Assembly (NCBI RefSeq): GCF_004297105.1
Contig: NZ_SCVE01000012.1
Coordinates: 558,001-622,000 of the forward strand
Direction of reading: 5' to 3'
Length of the DNA stretch: 64,000 nucleotides
From: Herbiconiux sp.
Lineage (GTDB): Bacteria; Actinomycetota; Actinomycetes; Actinomycetales; Microbacteriaceae
A program made the translations under genes and the position numbers. Under the pieces are notes generated by a model. The model was not told the DNA's origin, made no database searches, and worked only from the letters and a program-made list of their open reading frames with translations. Below, piece by piece: positions 41,542 through 49,726 of the stretch (position 1 is its first letter; each line of letters starts with the position of its first letter).

Positions 41542-42864
41542 GTGCTGACGATCGATCGCGACATCCTTCGCCTCTCGGTTCCGGCGCTGGGGGCGCTCGT
41601 CGCCGAGCCGCTCTTCCTCCTCACCGACACCGCTCTCGTGGGTCATCTCGGCGAGGATCCGCTGGCCGGCCTGGGCATCGCGAGCGCCGTTCTGCAGACC
41701 ATCGTGGGGCTGCTCATCTTCCTCGCCTACGCGACCACCCCCGCGGTCGCCCGCCGACTCGGCGCCGGTGACACCCCGGGTGCCGTCAAAGCCGGCATCG
41801 ACGGGATGTGGCTCGCGCTCGGTGTGGGGATCGTGCTGGCTCTCGTGGCGTGGCCGCTCGCGGGAGCCGTCATCCGGCTGTTCGGATCGACACCGGCCGT
41901 GGAGGCGGAGGCCACGACGTACCTCACGCTCTCGCTGATCGGGCTGCCCGCGATGCTCGTGGTGATCGCGGCCACCGGCCTGTTGCGCGGACTGCAGGAC
42001 ACCCGCACCCCCCTCGTGGTGGCGGTGACCGGATTCGCGGCCAACGCACTCCTCAATGCCGTGCTGATCTACGGCGCCGGGTGGGGGATCGCGGGTTCTG
42101 CGATCGGCACGGTTCTCGCCCAGTGGGGGATGGCGGCGGTGTACGTGGTGATCGCGGTGCGGGCCGCCCGTGCCCAGCGCATCTCGCTGCGGCCCGCCCT
42201 CGACGGCGTCTCGGGCGCGGCCACCGCCGGAGGGTGGCTGTTCGTGCGCACCGCGTCACTGCGGGCGGCCCTCCTGGCCTCGGTGGTGGTGGCGTCGTCG
42301 CTCGGCGTGACGCAGCTGGCCGCGTTCCAGATCGCGATGACGATCTTCACGACGTCGGCGTTCATGCTCGACGCGCTCGCGATCGCGGGGCAGGCACTGG
42401 TGGGGCACGGCCTCGGCGCATCGGATGTGCCCCGTGTGCACGCGGTGACCCGACGGCTCATCCGCTGGGGCCTGTTGTCGGGCGTGGTGCTCGGCGCGGT
42501 GCTCGCCGTTCTGGCACCGTTCGCGGGGCCGGTGTTCAGCCCGTCGCCCGAGGTGCAGCAGGCGGTGTCGGCGACTCTGCTGCTGATGGCGGCGGGGATT
42601 CCACTGGCCGGGTTCGTGTTCGTGCTCGACGGGGTGCTGATCGGAGCGGGTGATGCTCGATATCTCGCGTTGACGGGGATCGTGAACCTCGCGATGTATG
42701 CGCCGCTGCTCGCCGCGGTGGCGGTGCTGCAGCCCTCCGGGGTGGCCGGGCTGCTCTGGCTCTGGGCGGCGTTCGGCTTCGGGTACATCGGGGCGCGGGC
42801 GCTCACGCTGGGGCTGAGGGCGCGCGGATCGCGGTGGATCGTGACGGGCGCCCCGGCCACCTGA
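41542..42864 (+). CDS. MATE family efflux transporter, DinF-like
   Basis: The 440-residue membrane protein has twelve predicted helices in two MATE repeats. It starts with the DinF-type I-L-R-L-S-V-P-A-L-G-A-L-V-A-E-P and L-T-D-T-A-L-V-G-H-L-G. MATE proteins export cationic compounds or toxins using H+ or Na+. The substrate is not deducible. It stands alone with its own promoter and converges on the MBL-fold hydrolase gene. Confidence 0.9.
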   Translation: MLTIDRDILRLSVPALGALVAEPLFLLTDTALVGHLGEDPLAGLGIASAVLQTIVGLLIFLAYATTPAVARRLGAGDTPGAVKAGIDGMWLALGVGIVLALVAWPLAGAVIRLFGSTPAVEAEATTYLTLSLIGLPAMLVVIAATGLLRGLQDTRTPLVVAVTGFAANALLNAVLIYGAGWGIAGSAIGTVLAQWGMAAVYVVIAVRAARAQRISLRPALDGVSGAATAGGWLFVRTASLRAALLASVVVASSLGVTQLAAFQIAMTIFTTSAFMLDALAIAGQALVGHGLGASDVPRVHAVTRRLIRWGLLSGVVLGAVLAVLAPFAGPVFSPSPEVQQAVSATLLLMAAGIPLAGFVFVLDGVLIGAGDARYLALTGIVNLAMYAPLLAAVAVLQPSGVAGLLWLWAAFGFGYIGARALTLGLRARGSRWIVTGAPAT

Positions 42865-42923
42865 CCCCCTCCTCCGCACGGCCCCTCCCGGATCGACGGA
42901 GAATTCGGCGTGCAGCGGAGCAC

Positions 42924-42942
42924 GACGGAGCCTTAATCCGTC
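42924..42942. terminator. weak hairpin between convergent genes
   Basis: GACGGA (42924-42929) and TCCGTC (42937-42942) form a 6-bp stem with a 7-nt loop between the MATE gene and the convergent hydrolase gene. There is no U-tract, so it is a tentative terminator. Confidence 0.3.
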
Positions 42943-42983
42943 ATTGCCCGCGACATCCGTCGACACCCGGGCGGCGCTGGCCG

Positions 42984-43823
42984 TCAGATCGGGATGCGGG
43001 CGCCCGGCTCGGCGACGGTGATCGGGCCGTCGTAGCACGCGGATGCTCGGGCGCGCGCCTCGGCCGGTGACACGGTGTCGGCGATGTGGGTGAGCACGAG
43101 GTGGCGTGCGCCCGACGTGGTGGCCGTGCGGCCGGTGTCTTCGGGGGTGTGGTGAGCGGGTGCATCCGTGCCGGCGGCCTCGGATGTCGCGTAGCCCGCC
43201 TCGACCAGCAGCAGGTCGGCGTTCTCGGCGATCTCCTCGAGCGAGAGGCAGGGGGCGGAGTCGCCCGAGTAGGCGAAGCGGCGCAGGCCTTCATCGACGG
43301 TGAGCCCGAACGCGGGCACACCGTGCTGCACCGGGCCCCACGAGAGCGCGAGTGGCCCGACGCGGGCCTCGCCGAACCCGCTCAGTGGGCGGAAGTCGAA
43401 CACCCGCGGCAACTCGTCGACCGAGTTCGGGCCGAGGAAGGCCCCGAGTCGCTCGAGCAGCCCCTCGGGACCGAACAGAGGAATCGGATGCGCCGGCCGC
43501 AGCTCGGCGAACCGGAGCGCATAGTAGGCCACGAGGAGATCGGCGGAGTGGTCGGCGTGGCGGTGGGAGATCCAGATGGCGTCGAGCTCGGGGAGGGTCG
43601 TGTGGCGCTGGAGCTCGGCGAGCGTGCCGGTTCCGGCGTCGATCCAGATCGTGGTGAGGCGCTCCGGCTGCGCGGGCGCCGCACCCGCGCCGGTTGCGCC
43701 CGCTTCCCCGCCGGCAGCCCCCGCGCCGTGCGCACCGCCCGCTCCGCTCTGCAGCAGGTAGCCGGAGCAGGCATTGCCCGGTCGCGGGTAAGGAGTCGCG
43801 GTTCCGAGCACAGTGAGCAGCAT
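42984..43823 (-). CDS. MBL-fold hydrolase, RNase Z-like
   Basis: The 279-residue protein has the metallo-beta-lactamase metal motif S-H-R-H-A-D-H-S-A-D (about 87-96), further ligands in V-Q-H-G-V-P, S-G-D-S-A-P, and a late histidine in L-T-H-I-A-D. This resembles RNase Z/phosphodiesterase-like hydrolases, but the tRNase Z flexible arm is not seen. A Gly/Ala-rich insertion lies at about 26-50. The start is ATG 43823; the frame is open further up but that part has no family sequence. Substrate unknown. Confidence 0.83.
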   Translation of the reverse strand: MLLTVLGTATPYPRPGNACSGYLLQSGAGGAHGAGAAGGEAGATGAGAAPAQPERLTTIWIDAGTGTLAELQRHTTLPELDAIWISHRHADHSADLLVAYYALRFAELRPAHPIPLFGPEGLLERLGAFLGPNSVDELPRVFDFRPLSGFGEARVGPLALSWGPVQHGVPAFGLTVDEGLRRFAYSGDSAPCLSLEEIAENADLLLVEAGYATSEAAGTDAPAHHTPEDTGRTATTSGARHLVLTHIADTVSPAEARARASACYDGPITVAEPGARIPI

Positions 43824-43894
43824 CCCCCCATTCTCCCGCGTTCCCACGCTCCCGCCGGACCCCTCGGCCACCGCGATCGAGGTACGGCGGGATG

Positions 43895-45034
43895 CTAGCG
43901 AGCGGTCGACGCCGCCCCCGTGGTGTCTCCGATGTGGAACTCGCACTCGAAGTGCGCGGACGCGACGGGACGGCCCGCGAGCAACTCGGTCACGGCGAGG
44001 CCCGCGGCGCGGCCCTTCTCCGCGGCGGGCTGGCGCATGGTGGTGAGGTCGACTCCGGCGAGGCCGTCGATGCGCACGCCGTCGAATCCGGTGACGCTGA
44101 GATCGTCGGGCACGCGCAGTCCGCGCTCGGCGGCCACCTGCAGCACACCGACCGCGAGCAGGTCGCTCTGCGCGATGATCGCCGTGGGGTGCGCCGCGAG
44201 CACGGTCGTGGCACCCTCCCCGCCGGCTGCGTCCGAGGCGGGCGAATCAGGCAGCGCCGCCGCGACCGCCGCATCCGCTGCCGCGAAGAGTTCGCGTCCC
44301 GCCCGCACCCCGTCGTCGACGAGGTTGAAGCCCGCGGAGTAGGCCACCGCATCCGGGAACACCCGCCGCACACCCTCCAGCCGATCAGCGGTCACCGCCG
44401 CGGTGATGCCGGCCTCCCGTTCGGGCGTGATGAGACCGATGGTGCGCGAGACATCCGTGCCCAGCGTCACGACACCCACGCTGCGGTGGCCGAGGTCGTG
44501 AAGGTGACGCGCCAGGGTCTCGGATGCGGCCGCGTTGTCGAGCCCCACATCCACGACGCCGTCGCGCGCTCCACCCTCGATCGACACGATCGGTACGCCG
44601 CGGCGGCCGAGCGAGTCGACGACACGGTCGAAGACGGGGGTGCATCCCATCAGCACGGCCGCGTCGATCGCCGCCGACTGGATGCCCGTGCCCACGGCAC
44701 CGGTCTCGGTAAGCAGGAGCAGGCCGTTGCTGTCGAGGCCCAGGCCTTCGGCGATGCCGTCGAGGGTCTGCACGTTCACGGGGTCACGGAACGCGTTGAG
44801 CAGGCTCTCGTCGAACACGATGCCCACGACCCCGGATCGGCCCTGCCGGAGCGATCGAGCCCGCGGGTCGGGGCCGCCGTAGCCGAGGTCGGATGCCGCG
44901 GCCATCACCCGCTCGCGCGTCGCCTCCGAGACGGGGCCCGCCCCGCTGAACGCGAGTGATGCCGTGGATCGCGACACCCCCGCCCGCTCGGCGACGTCGA
45001 GCAACGTGGCACGTGCTTGCTCCGGGGCGCTCAT
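43895..45034 (-). CDS. LacI family transcriptional regulator
   Basis: The 379-residue protein has the LacI helix-turn-helix and hinge (about 9-60: T-L-L-D-V-A-E-R-A-G-V-S-R-S-T-A-S-L-A-F) and a periplasmic-binding-protein-like sugar domain (about 66-370). Most relatives bind sugars or nucleosides. A Ser/Asp/Ala-rich insertion lies near residue 268. The start is ATG 45034, with TACGCT 7 nt upstream. It is divergent from an MFS transporter, its probable target, with two abutting operators between. Confidence 0.92.
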   Translation of the reverse strand: MSAPEQARATLLDVAERAGVSRSTASLAFSGAGPVSEATRERVMAAASDLGYGGPDPRARSLRQGRSGVVGIVFDESLLNAFRDPVNVQTLDGIAEGLGLDSNGLLLLTETGAVGTGIQSAAIDAAVLMGCTPVFDRVVDSLGRRGVPIVSIEGGARDGVVDVGLDNAAASETLARHLHDLGHRSVGVVTLGTDVSRTIGLITPEREAGITAAVTADRLEGVRRVFPDAVAYSAGFNLVDDGVRAGRELFAAADAAVAAALPDSPASDAAGGEGATTVLAAHPTAIIAQSDLLAVGVLQVAAERGLRVPDDLSVTGFDGVRIDGLAGVDLTTMRQPAAEKGRAAGLAVTELLAGRPVASAHFECEFHIGDTTGAASTAR

Positions 45035-45041
45035 GTTCGGT

Positions 45042-45047
45042 AGCGTA
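45042..45047 (-). promoter_or_regulatory. -10 hexamer TACGCT for the LacI gene
   Basis: TACGCT on the minus strand ends 7 nt before the ATG at 45034. The nearest operator begins 1 bp away, so the regulator would repress itself. Confidence 0.5.
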
Positions 45048-45048
45048 G

Positions 45049-45076
45049 TCGAATCGTTTCGATCGAATCGATTCGA
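45049..45076. promoter_or_regulatory. two abutting LacI-type operators
   Basis: TCGAATCGTTTCGA (45049-45062) is followed without a gap by the perfect palindrome TCGAATCGATTCGA (45063-45076); they match at 13 of 14 positions. Central CG and A/T-rich half-sites fit LacI-family operators. Confidence 0.72.
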
Positions 45077-45151
45077 CCTCAGAGCTTTCTCGCCCGCATC
45101 ACACGACGCCGACCCACGCCCCGCCCATCCACGATCGACCGGATCCCCGCC

Positions 45152-46420
45152 ATGACCTCCACCCTCACCCGCCCGCAGCTCCACGCGTGGCGCAATGCGA
45201 TCTTCGCGATCTTCGCGCTCAGCGGCCTGAGCATTGCCAGCTGGGTGGCACGCATCCCCTCGATCCGCGACAGCCTCGGCGTCGACACCGCCCAGATCGG
45301 TGCCCTCATCTTCGCCATGTCGGCCGGCGCCGTGCTCGGCCTCATCCTGTCTCCCCCGCTCATCAACCGCATCGGCGCTCGCGCGGGCATCGTCGTCACT
45401 CTCGTGGCGGCGGCGATCGGGCTCGCGATCGTCGGTCTAGGCGCGACGGTCATCGTGTCGCCCGCGGTCGTCGCCATCGGACTGTTCCTCTTCGGGCTCG
45501 GCAACGGCTGCGTCGACGTCATCCAGAACGTCGAGGGTGCCGCCGCCGAACGCGCCATCGGCAAGACCCTCCTGCCGCTCATGCACGCCTTCTTCAGCTT
45601 CGGCACGGTGGCGGGCGCAGCGCTCGGAGCACTGGCCTCGTTCCTCGAGATCGACGTCGCGGTGCATCTCGCGGTGATCTCGGTTCTCGTGGTGGTGAGC
45701 GCGCTCATCGCCATCCGCTTCGTGCCCGAGGGCGCCGAGGCCGAGTCGGATGAGAGCGCCCGCGCCGAGGCGGGGAACGCGGCCTCGGCCGACCCGAAGC
45801 CCTCCGTCGGCCAGCGGATGCGGGAGAGCCTTGCCGTCTGGAAAGACCCCCGCCTCATCGCGATCGGCCTCATCGTGCTCGGAATGGCATTCGCCGAAGG
45901 TTCCTCGAACGACTGGTTGGCACTCGCCATGGTCGACGGCCACGGCCAGGACAACACCGTCGGCGCCCTCGTCTTCGGCGTCTTCACCGTCGCGATGACG
46001 GTCGGGCGCGTGGTCGGTGGCCCCCTCCTCGACCGCTTCGGCCGCGTCCCGGTGCTGCGGGCCGGAGCCGCGCTCACCGTCATCGGTCTGCTGGCGTTCA
46101 TCTTCGCCCCCGTGTTCTGGCTCGCCGTCGTGGGCGCAATCCTCTGGGGTCTGGGCTGCTCCCTCGGCTTCCCGGTCGGCATGTCGGCCGCGGCCGACGC
46201 CGACAACCCGAAGCTCTCGGCTGCCCGCGTGAGCATGGTGGCCATCATCGGCTACGCCGCGTTCCTCGTGGGCCCGCCGGTGCTCGGGGTGCTCGGCCAC
46301 GCCTTCGGCATCCTGAACGCGCTGCTCGTGGTGCTGGTGCTCGTCGTGGTGGCCGGCCTCGCGTCGCCGGCGGCCCGTGAGCGGATGCGACGCCCCGCCG
46401 TTCCGGCCGCCCGCGAGTAA
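45152..46420 (+). CDS. MFS transporter
   Basis: The 422-residue protein has twelve predicted membrane helices with a central charged loop (about 195-225). It resembles the FucP/YbjJ-like group of the major facilitator superfamily, with W-V-A-R-I-P-S-I-R-D near residue 31 and L-G-N-G-C-V-D-V in helix four. The substrate is probably a sugar or similar compound given the divergent LacI regulator, but this is inference. The ATG at 45152 lies 76 bp after the operators. Confidence 0.88.
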   Translation: MTSTLTRPQLHAWRNAIFAIFALSGLSIASWVARIPSIRDSLGVDTAQIGALIFAMSAGAVLGLILSPPLINRIGARAGIVVTLVAAAIGLAIVGLGATVIVSPAVVAIGLFLFGLGNGCVDVIQNVEGAAAERAIGKTLLPLMHAFFSFGTVAGAALGALASFLEIDVAVHLAVISVLVVVSALIAIRFVPEGAEAESDESARAEAGNAASADPKPSVGQRMRESLAVWKDPRLIAIGLIVLGMAFAEGSSNDWLALAMVDGHGQDNTVGALVFGVFTVAMTVGRVVGGPLLDRFGRVPVLRAGAALTVIGLLAFIFAPVFWLAVVGAILWGLGCSLGFPVGMSAAADADNPKLSAARVSMVAIIGYAAFLVGPPVLGVLGHAFGILNALLVVLVLVVVAGLASPAARERMRRPAVPAARE

Positions 46421-46526
46421 CCGCCCCCCCCCCGCCCCGAGCAGCCCACCCACCCCGAGTAACCGCCTCCCCCTCCCAGCAGCCCCTGCGACCCGCCCAC
46501 CCGAGTAGCCACAACAGCCCCTCGAG

Positions 46527-46575
46527 TTGCCACAAGATGTGGCAACTCGGACGTGCAGCCCACACTTTCTGGCAA
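46527..46575 (-). repeat. 49-bp half-site plus palindrome element, copy 4 (inverted)
   Basis: The palindrome TTGCCACAAGATGTGGCAA (46527-46545) has its half-site on the opposite side: the GGCAA at 46571 is exactly 30 bp from that of the palindrome. The element is therefore in the reverse orientation to the others. Flanking bases extend the palindrome to 12-bp arms. Confidence 0.78.
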
Positions 46576-46643
46576 CTCGAACGCCGAGCGCGCGAGCTCA
46601 GTCAGGTCGAGCGCCCCCGCACCACCCGTCGTGCCCGCGGCGC

Positions 46644-46649
46644 TACGCT
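46644..46649 (+). promoter_or_regulatory. -10 hexamer TACGCT for nucS, leaderless start
   Basis: TACGCT ends 6 nt before the GTG at 46656. Confidence 0.5.
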
Positions 46650-46655
46650 CTACTG

Positions 46656-47351
46656 GTGCGTCTCGTCATTGCCACCTGTTCCGTCGACTACGCCGGCCGG
46701 CTCAGTGCCCACCTGCCGCTCGCGCAACGTCTGCTGATGCTGAAGAACGACGGCAGCATCCTGGTGCACTCCGACGGCGGTTCGTACAAGCCGCTCAACT
46801 GGATGAGCCCGCCGTGCACGCTCACGGTGCTCGAACCGGATGCCGACCAGGTCGAGGCCGGTATCACCGAGCTCTGGAAGGTCACGCAGAAGAAGACCGA
46901 CGACGTGCTCGTCGTGTCGATCCACGAGGTGCTGCACGACTCCTCGCACGAGCTCGGCATCGACCCGGGGCTCGTCAAAGACGGTGTCGAGGCCCACCTG
47001 CAGAAGCTGCTCGCCGAGCAGATCACCCTTCTCGGCGACGGGCACACGCTGGTTCGGCGGGAGTACATGACCGCGATCGGGCCGGTCGACATCCTCGCGC
47101 GGGATGCGGCCGGGGCCGCAGTGGCCGTCGAGATCAAGCGTCGCGGCGACATCGACGGCGTCGAGCAGCTCACGCGCTACCTGGAGCTGATGAACCGGGA
47201 TCCGCACCTGACTCCGGTGCAGGGTGTGTTCGCGGCGCAGGAGATCAAGCCGCAGGCCCGCACCCTGGCCGAGGATCGCGGCATCCGCTGCCTCGTGCTC
47301 GACTACGACGCGATGCGCGGCCTCGACGACGCGGATTCGCGCCTGTTCTGA
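46656..47351 (+). CDS. nucS: mismatch-specific endonuclease NucS/EndoMS
   Basis: NucS cuts both strands at mismatches and provides mismatch repair in actinobacteria and archaea that lack MutS-MutL. The 231-residue protein begins with the family's [15 protein letters not shown] and an N-terminal dimerisation/DNA-binding domain. Its nuclease core has the PD-(D/E)XK residues D145 (G-P-V-D-I-L-A), E159 and K161 (A-V-E-I-K-R-R). The usual C-terminal region, a partner for the beta clamp in other NucS proteins, ends here in D-S-R-L-F. The gene is leaderless and is flanked on both sides by palindromic repeats. Confidence 0.95.
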   Translation: MRLVIATCSVDYAGRLSAHLPLAQRLLMLKNDGSILVHSDGGSYKPLNWMSPPCTLTVLEPDADQVEAGITELWKVTQKKTDDVLVVSIHEVLHDSSHELGIDPGLVKDGVEAHLQKLLAEQITLLGDGHTLVRREYMTAIGPVDILARDAAGAAVAVEIKRRGDIDGVEQLTRYLELMNRDPHLTPVQGVFAAQEIKPQARTLAEDRGIRCLVLDYDAMRGLDDADSRLF

Positions 47352-47380
47352 TCCCCACCGCGTCGCGGCCTCTCCCCGAC

Positions 47381-47843
47381 CGGCCACAAACCGCCGCCCC
47401 AAGCACCGAGTTGCCACAACTTGTGGCAACTGACCCGAGCCACTGGCACACACCCTCACCGACTTGCCACAAACCGCGGCCCCAAACACCCCGTTGCCAC
47501 AACTTGTGGCAAGTGACCCGAGCCACCGGCACACCCGCCAACCGACTCGCCACAAAGTGCCGCCCCAAACACCCAATTGCCACAACATGTGGCAAGTACC
47601 CGAACCACTGGCACCCACCCGCGCCGACTCGCCACGAACCGCCGCCCCAAACACCCCGTTGCCACAACTTGTGGCAAGTGACCCGAACCACCGGCACACC
47701 CGCCAAACGACTCGCCACAAAGTGCCGCCCTAAACACCCAATTGCCACAACATGTGGCAAGTGACCCGAACCACTGGCACACACCCTCACCGACTTGCCA
47801 CAAAGTGCCGCCCCAAGCACCGAGTTGCCACAACTTGTGGCAA
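47381..47843 (+). repeat. tandem array of six 49-bp elements, ~83-bp period
   Basis: Six copies of the half-site/palindrome element fill most of this 558-bp gap after nucS. Palindromes begin at 47411, 47494, 47577, 47659, 47742 and 47825 (period 83, 83, 82, 83, 83). Half-sites begin at 47381, 47464, 47547, 47629, 47712 and 47795, each exactly 30 bp before its palindrome. Palindrome cores alternate between TTGCCACAACTTGTGGCAA and TTGCCACAACATGTGGCAA in part. The whole 83-bp unit is repeated, including a spacer rich in CCGAGCCACTGGCACACC-like sequence. No coding capacity is supported. Confidence 0.9.
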
Positions 47844-47897
47844 CCTGGCACGCGGCGGCCGCAGCAGGCGCGCTCGGCACGCGCATCCTGAGCCGCC

Positions 47898-47903
47898 TAG
47901 GCT
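47898..47903 (+). promoter_or_regulatory. -10 hexamer TAGGCT, leaderless start
   Basis: TAGGCT ends 6 nt before the GTG at 47910, 55 bp after the repeat array. Confidence 0.5.
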
Positions 47904-47909
47904 GGAGGC

Positions 47910-48308
47910 GTGGCCAGTCGCGCACCCGCATTCCCCAAGACCTACTCGAACAGACCCCTGCGCAAGGCGCTCGAGACCTTCGCGGCCCTTCCCAATCGCG
48001 CCACCCTCGATGCCCTCCTCGGGGCGATGCGAACGGGCGGACTCGTGGTCGACATCACAGGAACAACGGATGCGGCCGACCCCCAGGTGCGCACCCTGCT
48101 CTCCACCGACGGCCAGCTCGTGCTGCCGCTGTTCACCTCGCTCACCGAGTTCCGGCTCGCGGTGCCGAAGGAGCAGCGGGCGGCGGCGAAGGCGATGTTC
48201 CTTCCCGCGAAGGATGCGCTGGCTCTCATCCACACCGCCGACTTCGCCGCCGTGCAGTTCGACGCCGGGAGTCTGGCGCAGATCGTGAAGCGCGACTTCG
48301 TGGCCTGA
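47910..48308 (+). CDS. SseB family protein
   Basis: The 132-residue protein is the N-terminal SseB domain (about 20-130), with L-V-L-P-L-F-T-S-L-T-E-F-R and a D-A-L-A-L-I-H-T-A-D segment. SseB-type proteins lack a known enzymatic activity; in Salmonella the name refers to a type III component, but this short form is a widespread soluble protein of unknown function. It stands alone, convergent with the SLC13-like gene. Confidence 0.85.
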   Translation: MASRAPAFPKTYSNRPLRKALETFAALPNRATLDALLGAMRTGGLVVDITGTTDAADPQVRTLLSTDGQLVLPLFTSLTEFRLAVPKEQRAAAKAMFLPAKDALALIHTADFAAVQFDAGSLAQIVKRDFVA

Positions 48309-48432
48309 CGCCACGGGCACACCCGCACGCCGCCGTCAGCGTCGCGATCCCCTGCGCCCGCGCCCGCGCATCCGCCGAGGCGTCAAGATCAGCCGCAAGA
48401 TGCCCGGTTTGACGGGGATTCCGACCCTGCTG

Positions 48433-49620
48433 CTAGTGCGCGCCCGCCGTGACCGCGAGCGCGATCGTCGCAAGCGGCACGATCACGACGACCGCTACGA
48501 CGCCGAGCCCCATGAATCGCGGCCAGGAGATCGTGACCCCGAGCGCCGTCATCCGCTGATGCCAGAGCAGTGTGGCGAGCGAGGCCCACGGGGTGACGAG
48601 AGGGCCGAGGTTCACGCCGATCAGCAGTGCGGTGAGACGGAGAGGGTCTCCGGCGAGGGGTTCCAGCACGAGGTACGCGGGGAGGTTGTTGATCGCGTTG
48701 GCGCCGAGAGCGCCGACGGCGGCGAGGTGGAGGAGGCTGAGAGGGTCGTCGCCCGATCCGGAGACCGCAGCGAGAAGATTCTCGAGTCCGTGGGCGTGGG
48801 CGGCCTCGACCAGCACGAAGAGGCCGAACGCGATGCCGATCGCCTGCCAGGGGATGAGCGTGGGCCGCAAGGCGGAGCGGTCGCGCACCAGGAATGCCCC
48901 GATGAGGAGCACGGCCGCGCCCGCCGCGACGATCCACACCTCGATGCCCGAGACGAGCAGAGGCAGCAGGATGGCGACCACCACGGCCGAGTAGATGAGC
49001 AGCGGCCGATCCGCGATCGGTGTGCGCTCGGGGGTGTCGTAGGCCCCGCGGAGGGATCGGCGGAACACGAACGTCAGGATGCCCGCGCTCACGACGACAC
49101 CGACGAGCGCCGGGGCCCAGGTCACGGCGAGGAAGTCGGCAGCGGAGCCACTCCCGCCGAACGAGTCCGCCGCGAGCAGGTTCGTGAGGTTCGACACCGG
49201 GAGGAAGAGCGATGCCGTGTTGGCCAGCCACACCGTGGCGAGCGCGAACGGGATCGGCGAGACCCCGACGTGCAACGCCAGCAGCACGACAACGGGCGTG
49301 ACGAGCACAGCGGTGGTGTCGAGCGAGAGGAACGCGGTGCTGACAACCGCCAGCAGGAGAACGAGCAACCAGAGCGCCACGACGCGCCCCCGTCCCCAAC
49401 CCGCCATCCGCTCGGCGAGGAGCGTGAACACTCCGGCGGCGCTGGCCAGTTCGGCCACGATCGTGATGGCCACGACGAAGCCGAGAACCGGGCTCACCCG
49501 CGCGACGAGCGCGCCGAAGTCGGCGGAGGGGAGGATGCCGGTGAGCACCACGATGGCCGCGCCGATCAGGAGGACGACGGTGGCGATCGCGCTGAGTCGT
49601 CGGGCGGCGAAGGCGAGCAT
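48433..49620 (-). CDS. SLC13/ArsB-like membrane transporter
   Basis: The 395-residue protein has about ten membrane helices and the ion-transporter superfamily pattern. F-L-S-L-D-T-T-A-V-L-V-T-P-V (about 98-111) and the first re-entrant-type S-N-L-T-N-L-L are in the first half. The pseudo-repeated L-G-A-N-A-I-N-N-L-P-A-Y-L and G-V-N-L-G-P-L are in the second half. Such proteins move arsenite, dicarboxylates or ions. No ars genes are adjacent, so arsenite export is uncertain. Confidence 0.84.
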   Translation of the reverse strand: MLAFAARRLSAIATVVLLIGAAIVVLTGILPSADFGALVARVSPVLGFVVAITIVAELASAAGVFTLLAERMAGWGRGRVVALWLLVLLLAVVSTAFLSLDTTAVLVTPVVVLLALHVGVSPIPFALATVWLANTASLFLPVSNLTNLLAADSFGGSGSAADFLAVTWAPALVGVVVSAGILTFVFRRSLRGAYDTPERTPIADRPLLIYSAVVVAILLPLLVSGIEVWIVAAGAAVLLIGAFLVRDRSALRPTLIPWQAIGIAFGLFVLVEAAHAHGLENLLAAVSGSGDDPLSLLHLAAVGALGANAINNLPAYLVLEPLAGDPLRLTALLIGVNLGPLVTPWASLATLLWHQRMTALGVTISWPRFMGLGVVAVVVIVPLATIALAVTAGAH

Positions 49621-49713
49621 GATCGAGTGAGTCTATTCCGACTTGGTATCTCCGCATGTCCGTCCAGCATCCAGCCCGGCCCACCGCGTTTCAGGCGATG
49701 GCACCCCCGACCC

Positions 49714-49719
49714 TAGGAT
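49714..49719 (+). promoter_or_regulatory. -10 hexamer TAGGAT for the HAD phosphatase gene
   Basis: TAGGAT ends 7 nt before the GTG at 49727; leaderless start. Confidence 0.48.
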
Positions 49720-49726
49720 TGTTCGA

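Noticed and set aside
47381-47843. Array considered as a CRISPR
   Set aside because: Spacers between the palindromes are themselves repeated and the unit is 83 bp, with no unique spacers and no cas genes.
47245-47931. Long open frames through the repeat array on both strands, with repeated C-H-K-L-W-Q-type translations
   Set aside because: They arise because the palindromic repeats contain no stop codons; they have no ribosome-binding sites, cross other genes, and show only repeat-driven sequence.
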